A DNA stretch of 64,000 bases from DATAVB01 sp036267955 (lineage in GTDB: Bacteria; Actinomycetota; Actinomycetes; Mycobacteriales; QHCD01), in contig DATAVB010000059.1 in the NCBI GenBank assembly GCA_036267955.1, positions 40,467-104,466 on the forward strand, read 5' to 3'. The notes beneath the pieces were generated by a model, which was not told where the DNA came from, searched no databases, and saw only the letters and a program-made list of their open reading frames with translations. Below are positions 31,655 to 39,800 of the stretch, piece by piece. Position 1 is the first letter of the stretch; each line of letters opens with the position of its first letter. Position numbers and translations under genes: made by a program.

Positions 31655-32203
31655 TCAACGAGACGACCCACCCACCTCGTGAATGCCCTCGGCGATCAGC
31701 AGCACATCAGAGGCGTGAAAACGCGAGCGGTCCACCGCCACCTTGACCGCCACCCCCGGTCGGACCACCCAGAATGCCTCGTCTCGGCCGAGATAACCCG
31801 CATGACCGTTGATTGAGAACGGTACGAAGCGCCACTCGGCGGGAGGCCGCTGCTCGTAGTCGGTGAGAAATCGGTAGAGCGCCCCGCTGTCGCTCAGGGC
31901 CGAGCCGCGCAGCACATCCACGCTCAGATCCTGATGGTATGCACCGTCGGCATCGGGTCCGCTCTCCCACACCTTCGACCGGAAATCGACCTCGTCGAAG
32001 CTGTAACTGAAGTCGCTGACGCCGGGGCCCAATCCATCGGGCAACCAACTGACCGCGAATCCGTCGACGATCGGCGCCGAGGCGGCACGGATGTGCCCGG
32101 GTGGGCTCGCCGAGGCCGGGCCATCCACCACAGCGGTCACTCCGACGATCGCGCCGACCGCCAACGCGGGAATGGCGCACAGCCGCAGTAAACGTAATGA
32201 CAT
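31655..32203 (-). CDS. secreted protein of unknown function
   Basis: ATG 32203 has a strong CGGAGGAG immediately upstream, giving 182 residues. The N-terminus MSLRLLRLCAIPALAVGAI, followed by an Ala-Ser-Ala stretch near residue 35, is a Sec signal peptide. The mature part (VDGFAVSWLPDGLGPGVSDFSYSF, later AFWVVRPGVAVKV) resembles small secreted actinobacterial proteins in which a residue pair in the gap between strands binds nothing obvious. No catalytic motif is seen. I do not recognise a named family with confidence. Confidence 0.75.
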   Translation of the reverse strand: MSLRLLRLCAIPALAVGAIVGVTAVVDGPASASPPGHIRAASAPIVDGFAVSWLPDGLGPGVSDFSYSFDEVDFRSKVWESGPDADGAYHQDLSVDVLRGSALSDSGALYRFLTDYEQRPPAEWRFVPFSINGHAGYLGRDEAFWVVRPGVAVKVAVDRSRFHASDVLLIAEGIHEVGGSSR

Positions 32204-32742
32204 ATCTCCTCCGATTAACATAACTGGCGACACCGCCGACGGCGGCTGGCAGTCATGTTTCCGGAGCAGGGGCGGCCGAACCGGTGTCGCCGGCAAATGT
32301 GGACAACAGCGGATGTGGTCCACCAGCTGTGGACAGCCGTTTGACAACGACGTTCCGGGCCACTAATACAACCCGCCACCCGGACGGCACTGTCGCGGAT
32401 GGCGGGACGACTGGTCGGCGCCAGCACCTGGCAGATACACAGGCAGCGGCTGTCGCGGCCCAGCAGAGGTGGCGGCCAGGTGCCCCAACTCGTCGGGTCA
32501 CACCAACAGCCCCGAAGGGTTGACCGGGCACTCGCCCCAGAACCCGGTCAACCTCGGGCAGCTGACCGTCGACCTGTTCGCGGCGGGCATGCCCCCCCAG
32601 CTTGCGCCACCGCGACCCGAACGATCAGACCGTTACCTCGTAAAGGGACCCGTTCATCGGATACACCTTCGCCGCTGGATTCTGCGCTCAAACATACTTG
32701 ACTGTCAAGCTGCTTGAAAATCAAGCTGTTACGCTCTGGACC
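32204..32742. other. intergenic region with two DnaA-box-like 9-mers and MarR operator
   Basis: 539 bp between the divergent secreted-protein and MarR genes. TGTGGACAA (32298-32306) and TGTGGACAG (32328-32336) match the actinobacterial DnaA-box form TTGTCCACA exactly and with one change. The right end holds the MarR operators (listed separately). No ORF here has convincing codon use. Confidence 0.45.
32697..32735 (+). promoter_or_regulatory. MarR autoregulatory promoter with two CTTGA-N3-TCAAG operators
   Basis: Two perfect 13-bp palindromes, CTTGACTGTCAAG (32697-32709) and CTTGAAAATCAAG (32713-32725), lie 16 bp apart centre to centre. TACGCT at 32730-32735 fits a -10 box seven bases before the ATG, so the transcript is probably leaderless. 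A repressor on these sites would cover the promoter. The same motif occurs at 59489-59501 and, with one mismatch, at 59592-59604. Confidence 0.7.
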
Positions 32743-33222
32743 ATGACGGACAGGAAGCGACAGGCAAAGACAAGAGCGGCGCGAAAGGACGATAACGACG
32801 GCATCGGGCGATTGACCCGGGAACTCGTGAGAGCCGTCGACCACTACCGACAATGGTATGCGGAGAACACCGGCACCGGCGTAACGGAGCTGTTGGCGTT
32901 GGGCCATCTCTACCATGACGGCGACCTGAGCCCCACGCAGCTCGCGCAACGACTCGACCTCACCACCGGCAGCGTGACCGCATTGGTGAATCGACTGGTG
33001 GCCGCCGGTTACGCCGAACGCCATCCGCATTCCGACGATCGGCGCCGATTGGTCATCACGTTGACCCGCCCCGGCACGAAAGTCATCAGCAGCCTTTTCG
33101 TCGGACTGCGAAATGCCGCCGCAACAGCGCTCGATGGCGTCACCGCATCACAACGGCGGGTGGTCGCCGACTTTCTCGAATCCACTGCGACGCTGCTCGT
33201 CGAAACGATCCAGGACGACTGA
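32743..33222 (+). CDS. MarR-family transcriptional regulator
   Basis: 159 residues from ATG 32743. The winged helix is clear: LSPTQLAQRLDLTTGSVTALVNRLVAAGYAERH, then the wing PHSDDRRRLVITLT. Helices at both ends would form the dimer. No ribosome site precedes the ATG, in line with a leaderless mRNA. Two palindromic operators overlap its promoter, so it is probably autorepressed. A cupredoxin lipoprotein gene follows 32 bp later and a membrane protein gene after that, so the regulator heads a three-gene operon. The ligand may be a phenolic or an oxidant, as in other MarR proteins (family knowledge). Confidence 0.92.
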   Translation: MTDRKRQAKTRAARKDDNDGIGRLTRELVRAVDHYRQWYAENTGTGVTELLALGHLYHDGDLSPTQLAQRLDLTTGSVTALVNRLVAAGYAERHPHSDDRRRLVITLTRPGTKVISSLFVGLRNAAATALDGVTASQRRVVADFLESTATLLVETIQDD

Positions 33223-33254
33223 ACCGGCGTGGTCCGGTGAACGAAGGTCGGGTC

Positions 33255-33728
33255 ATGAAGCATTCCTGGACCGTCGCCGTCGCCGGATTACTGCTCTGCC
33301 TGCTCGCCGCCTGTGGATCGTCGGGGAACGGGAAGAAGGAGGCGGGCGCCCCGACACCATCGGCCAGCACGTCGGCGGCATCGATGCCCACCATGTCCTC
33401 GAAGCCCAGCATGTCCTCGAAGCCCAGCATGTCCTCGATGCCGGCCACACCGAGCGGTGCCGCCACCACACCGGCAAAGGCTGGCCCAGCCGCCATCACG
33501 ATCAAGAATTTCAGCTACACCGTGCCGAGCTCGGTCGACCCTGGGGCGAAGATCTCGGTCACGAACAACGACGCGGTCGCGCACACCGTGACGCTGAAAT
33601 CCGCCAGGATCGACGTCATGGTCGCCGGTAACGGCAAGGCCACCGTCACCGCTCCCACGCGGGCCGGCACCTACGCCATCACCTGCGACTACCACTCCAA
33701 CATGCATGCCAACCTGGTCGTGAAGTAA
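33255..33728 (+). CDS. cupredoxin-like lipoprotein
   Basis: ATG 33255 follows GAAGG; the product has 157 residues. It has a lipoprotein signal with lipobox LLAAC (Cys20), a Ser/Pro/Met-rich spacer with repeats of MSSKPS (residues about 50-68; the DNA repeats an 18-bp unit), and a plastocyanin-like domain from about residue 78. Copper ligands are visible: His in VAHTV and Cys-x2-His-x2-Met in CDYHSNMH. It is therefore likely an extracytoplasmic copper or electron-transfer protein. Its TAA overlaps the next ATG (TAATG). Confidence 0.87.
   Translation: MKHSWTVAVAGLLLCLLAACGSSGNGKKEAGAPTPSASTSAASMPTMSSKPSMSSKPSMSSMPATPSGAATTPAKAGPAAITIKNFSYTVPSSVDPGAKISVTNNDAVAHTVTLKSARIDVMVAGNGKATVTAPTRAGTYAITCDYHSNMHANLVVK
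33391..33436 (+). repeat. 18-bp tandem repeat in the cupredoxin spacer
   Basis: ATGTCCTCGAAGCCCAGC is repeated twice and then partly a third time, encoding MSSKPS units in the lipoprotein spacer. Such an array can change length by slippage. The periodicity is clear, but I see no functional signal beyond the coding. Confidence 0.7.
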
Positions 33729-34168
33729 TGCCGGCGCGTCCACTCTGGAGGGCCGGAGACCTGCTGCTGAGGATTCTGACCGCGGCCGGATTGGCCGTCG
33801 ACGCCTATGTGCACGCCGATCTCGCGGCCACCTACGACGCAGTCGGTGGATCGATCACGGAGGGCACGCTGTTCCGGATCGAGGCCGGACTGGCGTCGTT
33901 GGCGGCTCTGGCAGTCGTCGTCACCGGCGTACGGCTGGCGTACCTCCTAGCTTTCCTGGTGGCCGGCAGTGCCTTGGCGGTCATTCTCGTCTACCGCTAC
34001 ATCGACGTGGGAGCCGTCGGGCCGATACCCCAGATGTACGAGCCGGTGTGGTTCCACGACAAATCGGTCGCCGCGGTGGCGGAGTCCGTGGCGACTGTCG
34101 CCGCCCTCGGCCGACTGTTGCTCACCGGCAAACGGCCCGCGGCGCGGGCGTCAGTCTCACAGTCCTAA
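33728..34168 (+). CDS. four-helix membrane protein, third gene of MarR operon
   Basis: 146 residues with four predicted transmembrane segments (about 12-28, 50-72, 75-98 and 118-135). Its ATG overlaps the stop of the cupredoxin gene (TAATG), so the two are translationally coupled and probably act together. No motif identifies the function. The last 12 bases overlap the convergent CoA-transferase gene. Confidence 0.8.
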   Translation: MPARPLWRAGDLLLRILTAAGLAVDAYVHADLAATYDAVGGSITEGTLFRIEAGLASLAALAVVVTGVRLAYLLAFLVAGSALAVILVYRYIDVGAVGPIPQMYEPVWFHDKSVAAVAESVATVAALGRLLLTGKRPAARASVSQS

Positions 34169-35308
34169 CGCAACAGATCCGTTGTCAAGCAAACCCTCGA
34201 TCTCCGACGGGCTGTATCCGACCTCGGCCAGCAGGTCGATCGTGTCCGCGCCGGGGCGCGGTGGCGGTGTCCCGACCGCACCGGGCGTACGGGTGAACCG
34301 GGGCGCGGGCGCCGGTTGGGTGATCCCACCCGGAGCGATGAACGTCCGCCGCGCAGCGTTGTGTGGATGGCCGGGCGCCTCCGCGGCGGTGAGGACCGGC
34401 GCGACGCAGCAGTCGTCACCGGTTAGCAGCGCACACCACTCGTCCCGGGACCGCTCGAGAAACACCCGCTCCAGTTGTCGACCGAGCACTTCCCAGGTCG
34501 ACCGGTCGAACGCGTCCCGCGGTGCGTCCGGCGTGATCCCGAGCCGGTCGAGCAGTCGCGCCGCGAACTGCGGCTCCAGCGCGCCGACCGCGAGATATCC
34601 GCCGCCGGCGCATTCGTAGACGCGGTAGAGCGGCGATCCGCCGTCGAGCAGATTGTCGCCCCGCTCATCGCTCCACCAGCCGGCCGCCCGCGCCGAGTGC
34701 AGGGCCGTGCTCAGCAGGGCCACTCCATCGACCATCGAGGCGTCGATGACCTGGCCCCGGCCGGTCTGCCGCGCATGCAGCACGCCGCACAACAGGCCAA
34801 ACGCCAACAGCATGCCACCACCCCCGAAGTCGCCGAGCAGATTCAGCGGCGGCACCGGCGGTCCGCCGCCGGGGCCGATGGAATCCAGCGTCCCGGCGAC
34901 AGCGATGTAGTCGATGTCGTGCCCGGCGGCCTGGGCCAGCGGCCCGTCCTGACCCCAGCCGGTGACGCGGCCGTAAACGATCGCCGGATTGCGGGCCAGC
35001 ACCTCGGCCGGACCGATGCCGGCCCGCTCCATCACGCCCGGTCGGAATCCTTCGATCAGCGCCTCGGCCGACGCCGCCAGCCGCAACACGACTTCGGCGC
35101 CGCCGACCGACTTCAGGTCCACGGCGATCGAACGACGGCCCCGCCGGGTGAGATCCGTCGTCGGGTCCGGCAGCCAGGCCGGCGGTCGGGGCCGGTCGAC
35201 CACGATCACCTCGGCGCCCATGTCGGCCAGCAGCATGCCGCTGAATGGACCTGGCCCGAGCGCGGCGATCTCGATCACCCGCAGTCCCGAGAGCGGACCC
35301 GTCCCCAC
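34157..35308 (-). CDS. CaiB/BaiF family protein, alpha-methylacyl-CoA racemase-like
   Basis: 383 residues from GTG 35308 (GGGAG eight bases upstream). The family III CoA-transferase fold is evident (LSGLRVIEIAALGPGPFSGMLLADMGAEVI, LIEGFRPGVMERAG). Three racemase residues are in place: His130 (AAGHDIDY), Asp160 (LLGDFGGGG) and Glu245 (GALEPQF), the AMACR set, so it more probably epimerises 2-methylacyl-CoA thioesters than transfers CoA. It would act in branched-chain or sterol side-chain breakdown. No other beta-oxidation gene is in the window. Confidence 0.88.
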   Translation of the reverse strand: MGTGPLSGLRVIEIAALGPGPFSGMLLADMGAEVIVVDRPRPPAWLPDPTTDLTRRGRRSIAVDLKSVGGAEVVLRLAASAEALIEGFRPGVMERAGIGPAEVLARNPAIVYGRVTGWGQDGPLAQAAGHDIDYIAVAGTLDSIGPGGGPPVPPLNLLGDFGGGGMLLAFGLLCGVLHARQTGRGQVIDASMVDGVALLSTALHSARAAGWWSDERGDNLLDGGSPLYRVYECAGGGYLAVGALEPQFAARLLDRLGITPDAPRDAFDRSTWEVLGRQLERVFLERSRDEWCALLTGDDCCVAPVLTAAEAPGHPHNAARRTFIAPGGITQPAPAPRFTRTPGAVGTPPPRPGADTIDLLAEVGYSPSEIEGLLDNGSVALGL

Positions 35309-35342
35309 AGCGCGCTCCCGTCTGGTTGCCAGCTGACAGACC

Positions 35343-35788
35343 CTATGTGGTGTCCAAGCAGCCGTCGAATTTGTAGAGCGGATTGACGACCGTGTCGCCC
35401 GACGCGGTGGTGACGGTCGGTTGGCCGTTCACGTCCGGTGGGCGTCGCCCTCGGCGGTGTAGCAACCGTCGGCCTGCACGTGCAGGCCGTAGCTCGCGGC
35501 CACCGGAATCGCCGGGCCCTTCTTGAACCACTGGATCGAGCACACCCAGTCCTCCCCCGGCCCTTTGTCCGGTGTGAACTGGTCGCCGCGGGTGCAGGTC
35601 GCCCTGGACTGCAGCGCCGATGCGGTGACCCGCAACCCGTGTTGCGCCTGCTGGATCACGTACAGGTTGGCGAAGGTGGGTGCGACCGCCGCATCCACCC
35701 GTTTGGCGGTGATTCCGCCGGAACCGCAGGCGGTCGAGCCGGCCAGCAGCGCGCCGGCAAGGATCGTCCCGTACATCGTCCGTCGCAT
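35343..35788 (-). pseudogene. frameshifted lipoprotein gene
   Basis: ATG 35788 opens a lipoprotein (signal MRRTMYGTILAGALLAGSTAC with lipobox AGSTAC), followed by a globular part ending in a coherent reading up to about ADGCYTAEGDA. There the frame stops at 35429. The continuation (DVNGQPTVTTASGDTV, then NPLYKFDGC) is in the neighbouring frame. A single missing C in the CCC run at about 35438-35440 would join the two. Either this is a true mutation or a sequence error. It starts one base after the stop of the permease remnant. Confidence 0.65.
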
Positions 35789-35789
35789 T

Positions 35790-36099
35790 TCAACCCACCA
35801 CGATGTCGCGCCGACGGAAGACCAGGTAGGCGGCCGCGAGGCAGGCCAGGAAATATGCCGCACTGGTCACCGGACCTTCCTGGAGCGGACCGTAGAACGG
35901 CTGCGCGACGTGTCCGGGCGGGATCAGGGTGCCGGACAGGCCGACGAGCGGTTGCCGCCCAACGAGCAGAATCCCCGCCGCCAGGCTGGATCCGGCCAAC
36001 AACACGACCACCACGGTGGAGAACAGCACCGAGGCCAGTGCCTTGGCGGTGAAGATCTCGCCTCTGCTGCATGACCGGGTCAGCCGGTCAGCTGATCAA
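35790..36099 (-). pseudogene. 3' remnant of an ABC-2 type permease gene
   Basis: The frame carries TRSCSRGEIFTAKALASVLF, then two transmembrane segments and a C-terminal FRRRDIVVG, which is the end of an ABC-2 permease (the Ser-Arg-Gly/AKALA region is typical). Upstream the frame meets a TGA at about 36098 and the permease N-terminus and partner ATPase are missing. The next gene, an ACT-domain protein, ends at 36123, so the break falls in the 20-odd bases between. The remainder probably cannot function. Confidence 0.65.
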
Positions 36100-36122
36100 A
36101 ACTGTTCGTCCGGGCACCCAGC

Positions 36123-36764
36123 TCAGCCCTCGGCCGCCGATCGCGTCGAGGCTTCTGCGCCCGCGGCCATGGTCAGCTCGACGACCGTGTTCAGGTGGGA
36201 CAGCTCAATCGGGTGGAACGCCGGCCCGTTGTCGCGCCCGATCACCAGTACCAGGCGGCCGGCGTCCAGCGGAACCATCGCCAGTTTCAATTCGCCGGCG
36301 TCGTCCCGGACCGGTCGGTGCGGAATCGTCTTGAGCAACGGCAGCGGATCGGGGCAGCCGGCACTGCCATAGAGCGTGGACGAACCGGCGTCCCGCACCA
36401 ATTGCAGCGCGGCCCAATCGGTGGTGAATACGAGCGGTGCCATGTCGGTCAGGGTGCGCAGACCCCGGTCGGGATTGCGCAGGACGTGCCCGAGCAGATC
36501 CAGATCGGGATGTGCGCCGGGAACGTGTCCGCTGTCCCGGGTCCCGTGCACCCGAACGCCCTGTACGGATTCCAACGCCCGCACGATGGTGGCGATCCGC
36601 GGCCGGTCCGGCACCGAGAGATAGAGGTCGTCCAACGCCCGACCCTTTGTTCTCGTCAACACCTGCATGCTGACGATGTCCGCGCCATGCGAGCCGGTCA
36701 GCGCACCGATCCGGCCCAACACGCCTGGCTTGTCCGGGACGGATATCCGGATGTGAATCAGCAT
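36123..36764 (-). CDS. ACT-domain protein
   Basis: 213 residues behind a GGAG seven bases before the ATG. Residues 1-70 form an ACT domain (IRISVPDKPGVLGRIGALTGSHGADIVSM), a ligand-binding regulatory fold that usually senses amino acids. The remainder (about 80-213) has no motif I recognise; it may be a second regulatory domain. There is no catalytic domain attached. Neighbours give no clue to its partner. Confidence 0.8.
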   Translation of the reverse strand: MLIHIRISVPDKPGVLGRIGALTGSHGADIVSMQVLTRTKGRALDDLYLSVPDRPRIATIVRALESVQGVRVHGTRDSGHVPGAHPDLDLLGHVLRNPDRGLRTLTDMAPLVFTTDWAALQLVRDAGSSTLYGSAGCPDPLPLLKTIPHRPVRDDAGELKLAMVPLDAGRLVLVIGRDNGPAFHPIELSHLNTVVELTMAAGAEASTRSAAEG

Positions 36765-36918
36765 GACCCGCTCCGGCGGATAGTCAGGACCCCACGCTGC
36801 AGCCTCATGCCTGCCAAAGCTACGGACGCCCTTTTTCCAGCGTGTTACGGCAGTGTGAACCTGGCTATCCCGTGCCGCAGACCGGCAGCGATGCCGATCC
36901 GCGGCACAACGGGAGGGC

Positions 36919-38409
36919 TCAGCCGGTGCGCCGCGGCCGTCGCGGCCTGGTGCCCCGCGACGGGCGGGCCGGCCGGCTCGAACTCCGGCCCGGCTGGTGC
37001 GTCGGCTGCCGTACGGGCTCCGGCGCGACCGGTGGCATTTCCGGCCCGGCCAGCTCGGCCAGCAGCGGTGCCTGCGGGGTGACGTCGGTGGTCTGCGGCG
37101 CGATGCCGGCGCGGCGCGTCATCGTACGCACCTCGCCGATCTGCTCCGGCAGCGCCAGCGTCACCACGACGCCGGCGGCGCCGGCTCGTGCCGTACGACC
37201 GGAACGGTGCAGGTATGCCTTGTGCTCGGCCGGCGGATCGGCGTGCACGACCAGGCCGACGTCGTCGACGTGGATCCCGCGAGCCGCGATGTCGGTCGCC
37301 ACCAGCACCCGGACCTCGCCGGTGGAGAACGCGGCCAGGTTGCGCTCGCGGGCCGACTGGGACAGGTTGCCGTGCAGGTCGACCGCGGGCAGTCCGGCGC
37401 TGGTCAGCGACCGGGCCAGCTTGCGGGCCCCGTGCTTGGTCCGGGTGAACAGCAGCGAGCGGTCTGCGCCGGCGGCGAGCCGGCGGAGCACCACGGGCTT
37501 GTCCGCGGCGGTGACCGTGAGCACGTGATGGACCATTGCCGTCACGGGCGACTGCGGGGTGTCGACGGCGTGGGTGACCGGCTGGTTGAGATAACGCCGG
37601 ACCAGCACGTCGACGCCCTTGTCCAGGGTCGCGGAGAAGAGCATCCGCTGACCATCGGCCGGGGTCTTGTCGAGCAGCCGGCGAACCGCCGGCAGGAAGC
37701 CCAGATCGGCCATGTGGTCGGCCTCGTCCAGGACGGTGACGGACACCTCGTCCAGGAAGCACTGTCGCTGGGCGATCAGGTCTTCCAGCCGGCCGGGGCA
37801 GGCGACCAGGATGTCGACGCCGGACCGCAGCGCGCGGACCTGTGGGTTCTGTCCGACGCCGCCGAACACGGTCGTGGTCCGCAGGCCGGCGGCCCGGGCG
37901 AACGGCTCGAGGGTGGCGTGCACCTGGGTGGCCAGCTCGCGGGTGGGCACCAGGATCAGCCCGGTCGGGTGACTGGGCGTGCGGGTGCCGCCAGAGAGCC
38001 GGGCCACCATGGGCAGCGCGAACGCCAGCGTCTTGCCCGATCCGGTCCGGCCACGGCCCAGGACGTCGCGTCCGGCCAGGGTGTCGGGCAGGGTGACCTG
38101 CTGGATCGGGAACATGTCGGTGATGCCCTGGTCAGTGAGAATCCGGACCAGGCGGGCGGGCAGGCCGACCTCGGAAAAGGCCTTCGGCTCGCCCGGGTCC
38201 GACACGACGATCGGCTGGACTGCCTGTGACTGCGGGCGTGTTTCGGTGTGGGTTGGCTGATTGTGGGTTGGCTGATTGCGGGGTGGTTCATTGCGGGCTG
38301 GCTGATTGTGGGCCTGCTGTTGGGCGGCCGGCCGCGGGTTGCGACGTCGGCGGGGCCGGCGCGGGGCGCCGTCGAGCGATGTGGCGGGTGATGGCACGAA
38401 AGAGAACAT
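36919..38409 (-). CDS. DEAD-box ATP-dependent RNA helicase
   Basis: 496 residues. All motifs are present: Q-like motif near AFSEVGLPARLV, motif I GRGRTGSGKT, Ia PTRELATQ, GG, Ib CPGRLEDL, II VLDEADHM, III LFSATL, V ATDIAARGIHVDDV and VI HRSGRTARAG. The N-terminal 70 residues are basic and contain NQPTHNQPTH-type repeats; the C-terminus is Arg/Pro-rich. Both tails probably bind RNA. It resembles RhlE-type helicases that assist ribosome assembly or mRNA turnover, often cold-induced. Confidence 0.94.
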   Translation of the reverse strand: MFSFVPSPATSLDGAPRRPRRRRNPRPAAQQQAHNQPARNEPPRNQPTHNQPTHTETRPQSQAVQPIVVSDPGEPKAFSEVGLPARLVRILTDQGITDMFPIQQVTLPDTLAGRDVLGRGRTGSGKTLAFALPMVARLSGGTRTPSHPTGLILVPTRELATQVHATLEPFARAAGLRTTTVFGGVGQNPQVRALRSGVDILVACPGRLEDLIAQRQCFLDEVSVTVLDEADHMADLGFLPAVRRLLDKTPADGQRMLFSATLDKGVDVLVRRYLNQPVTHAVDTPQSPVTAMVHHVLTVTAADKPVVLRRLAAGADRSLLFTRTKHGARKLARSLTSAGLPAVDLHGNLSQSARERNLAAFSTGEVRVLVATDIAARGIHVDDVGLVVHADPPAEHKAYLHRSGRTARAGAAGVVVTLALPEQIGEVRTMTRRAGIAPQTTDVTPQAPLLAELAGPEMPPVAPEPVRQPTHQPGRSSSRPARPSRGTRPRRPRRTG

Positions 38410-38555
38410 CCTCAGTGGACGACTTCAGGGCGGTGCTGGCCGCCTCGTCCACCGGAAGACCTGCATGCTTGGGTGATTTCTGTCGATCGACAGTCACCGC
38501 CGCACATTGTGTCACAGATGTGATCTTGATGCTCGTGCTGAACGGCTGGGCACGG

Positions 38556-38945
38556 TCAGCGGACCCGCACAGTGAGCCGAAATTGCTCGGGTGCGTAGTC
38601 GGATACGCCCATTGCGCATGCCTCGCCGTGGGTGGCGGTGACGACCGTGGTTCCAGCCTTCGCCGCCTGGAAGACGGCCCAGGACAGACCGCCGGACGAA
38701 CCGACCCGGCGGACCCGTAGCACCGGCGCCGCGGCAGCGACCGGAATCGAGGTGGCCGTGCAGCTCTGGCCGGGCAGGGCGACCCGGATCGCCTGGCCCG
38801 TGCGGAGGCTGATGGTGTGCCCGTCGTCGGCCCAACTCGCCTGGACGGTCGGCGCTTTGGCGGTCGACCCGACCGCGGGCGCGGCGGCACCACCCGCCGC
38901 GGCCAGCAGCACCGCACCGCCGATCACGTACACCGCCCGTCGCAC
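38556..38945 (-). CDS. small secreted protein, possibly inhibitor-I42-like
   Basis: 129 residues from GTG 38945 (AGGGGAT upstream). A signal peptide (residues 5-24, AVYVIGGAVLLAAAGGAAAP) precedes a small beta-rich domain. GHTISLRTGQAIRVALPG and AAKAGTTVVTATHGEACAM suggest a chagasin-like (I42) or immunoglobulin-like fold; this is inference. It follows the ABC ATPase by 10 bp and is probably the last gene of the importer operon. Confidence 0.65.
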   Translation of the reverse strand: MRRAVYVIGGAVLLAAAGGAAAPAVGSTAKAPTVQASWADDGHTISLRTGQAIRVALPGQSCTATSIPVAAAAPVLRVRRVGSSGGLSWAVFQAAKAGTTVVTATHGEACAMGVSDYAPEQFRLTVRVR

Positions 38946-38954
38946 CGTGATCCC

Positions 38955-39800
38955 CTATCCCACCGGGACGACGCGGGGCATGCCGTCGACCAGTTCGACC
39001 CGATCGGTCCACCGCTGTTCGGGGTCAGGCACCGGCACCGAGGCCAGCAGCAGTTTCGTGTACTCGTGCGTCGGGTGGACCAGCACCTGCTCCACCGACC
39101 CCTCCTCCACGATCTTGCCGTGGAAGATCGTCTTCATGTCACCGCCGACGTAGGCGACGGTGGACAGGTCGTGCGTGATGAAGAGCGTCGTCATCCCGTA
39201 CTGCTTGTGAAAGTCGACCAGGATGTCGAGGAAATGCTTGCGCACCTGGGCATCCAACATCGAGACCGGTTCGTCGGCAATGATGAACGAGGGCCGCAGC
39301 ATGTGCACCCGGGCCAGCATCAGGCGCTGCCGCTGGCCACCGGAGAGCTGATGCGGGTGCCGGCCGAGCACGGCTTCGGGGGTCAGCCGCACCGCCTCCA
39401 GCGAGGCCTCGATGAGCGCCTGCCCCTTCGCCTTGTCCTTGGTCAGATTGAAATTCTTGATGGCCTGCCAGAAGACCCGGTCCACCCGGTAGAACGGGTT
39501 GAAGATGGAATACGGATCCTGGAAGACCGGCTGCACGTCACGCCGGTAGGTGTCGTACTCCTTACGGGACAGGTGGAAGACGTCTTTCCCGTTGTAGGTC
39601 ACCTGCCCCGCGGTTGGTTTCTGCAGGGCCAGGACGATCCGGGCGATGGTGCTCTTTCCGCTGCCGCTCGCCCCAACCAGGCTGACGATCTTCGCCGGCT
39701 CGGATTGCAGTGACAGCGACACGTCATCGACCGCGAGCACCTTCGTTCCGGCCCGGCCGGGAAATAGCTGGGTGACGCCGTTCAGCGCGAGTTCCTTCAT
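38955..39800 (-). CDS. peptide/oligosaccharide-type ABC importer ATPase (DppF-like)
   Basis: 281 residues with Walker A GASGSGKST, ABC signature QLSGGQRQRLMLARV, Walker B IIADEPVSMLDA and His-loop ITHD. The long insert around EYDTYRRDVQPVFQDPYSIFNPFYRV is typical of Dpp/Opp ATPases. Its ATG overlaps the previous ATPase stop by 4 bp. It pairs with that ATPase under the two permeases. Confidence 0.93.
   Translation of the reverse strand: MKELALNGVTQLFPGRAGTKVLAVDDVSLSLQSEPAKIVSLVGASGSGKSTIARIVLALQKPTAGQVTYNGKDVFHLSRKEYDTYRRDVQPVFQDPYSIFNPFYRVDRVFWQAIKNFNLTKDKAKGQALIEASLEAVRLTPEAVLGRHPHQLSGGQRQRLMLARVHMLRPSFIIADEPVSMLDAQVRKHFLDILVDFHKQYGMTTLFITHDLSTVAYVGGDMKTIFHGKIVEEGSVEQVLVHPTHEYTKLLLASVPVPDPEQRWTDRVELVDGMPRVVPVG

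Noticed and set aside
32298..32336. Replication origin
   Set aside because: Only two DnaA-like boxes occur and no dnaA, dnaN or gyrB is nearby; the boxes are mentioned as sequence motifs only.
33391..33436. CRISPR array
   Set aside because: The repeats are contiguous 18-bp coding units without spacers, inside a lipoprotein gene.
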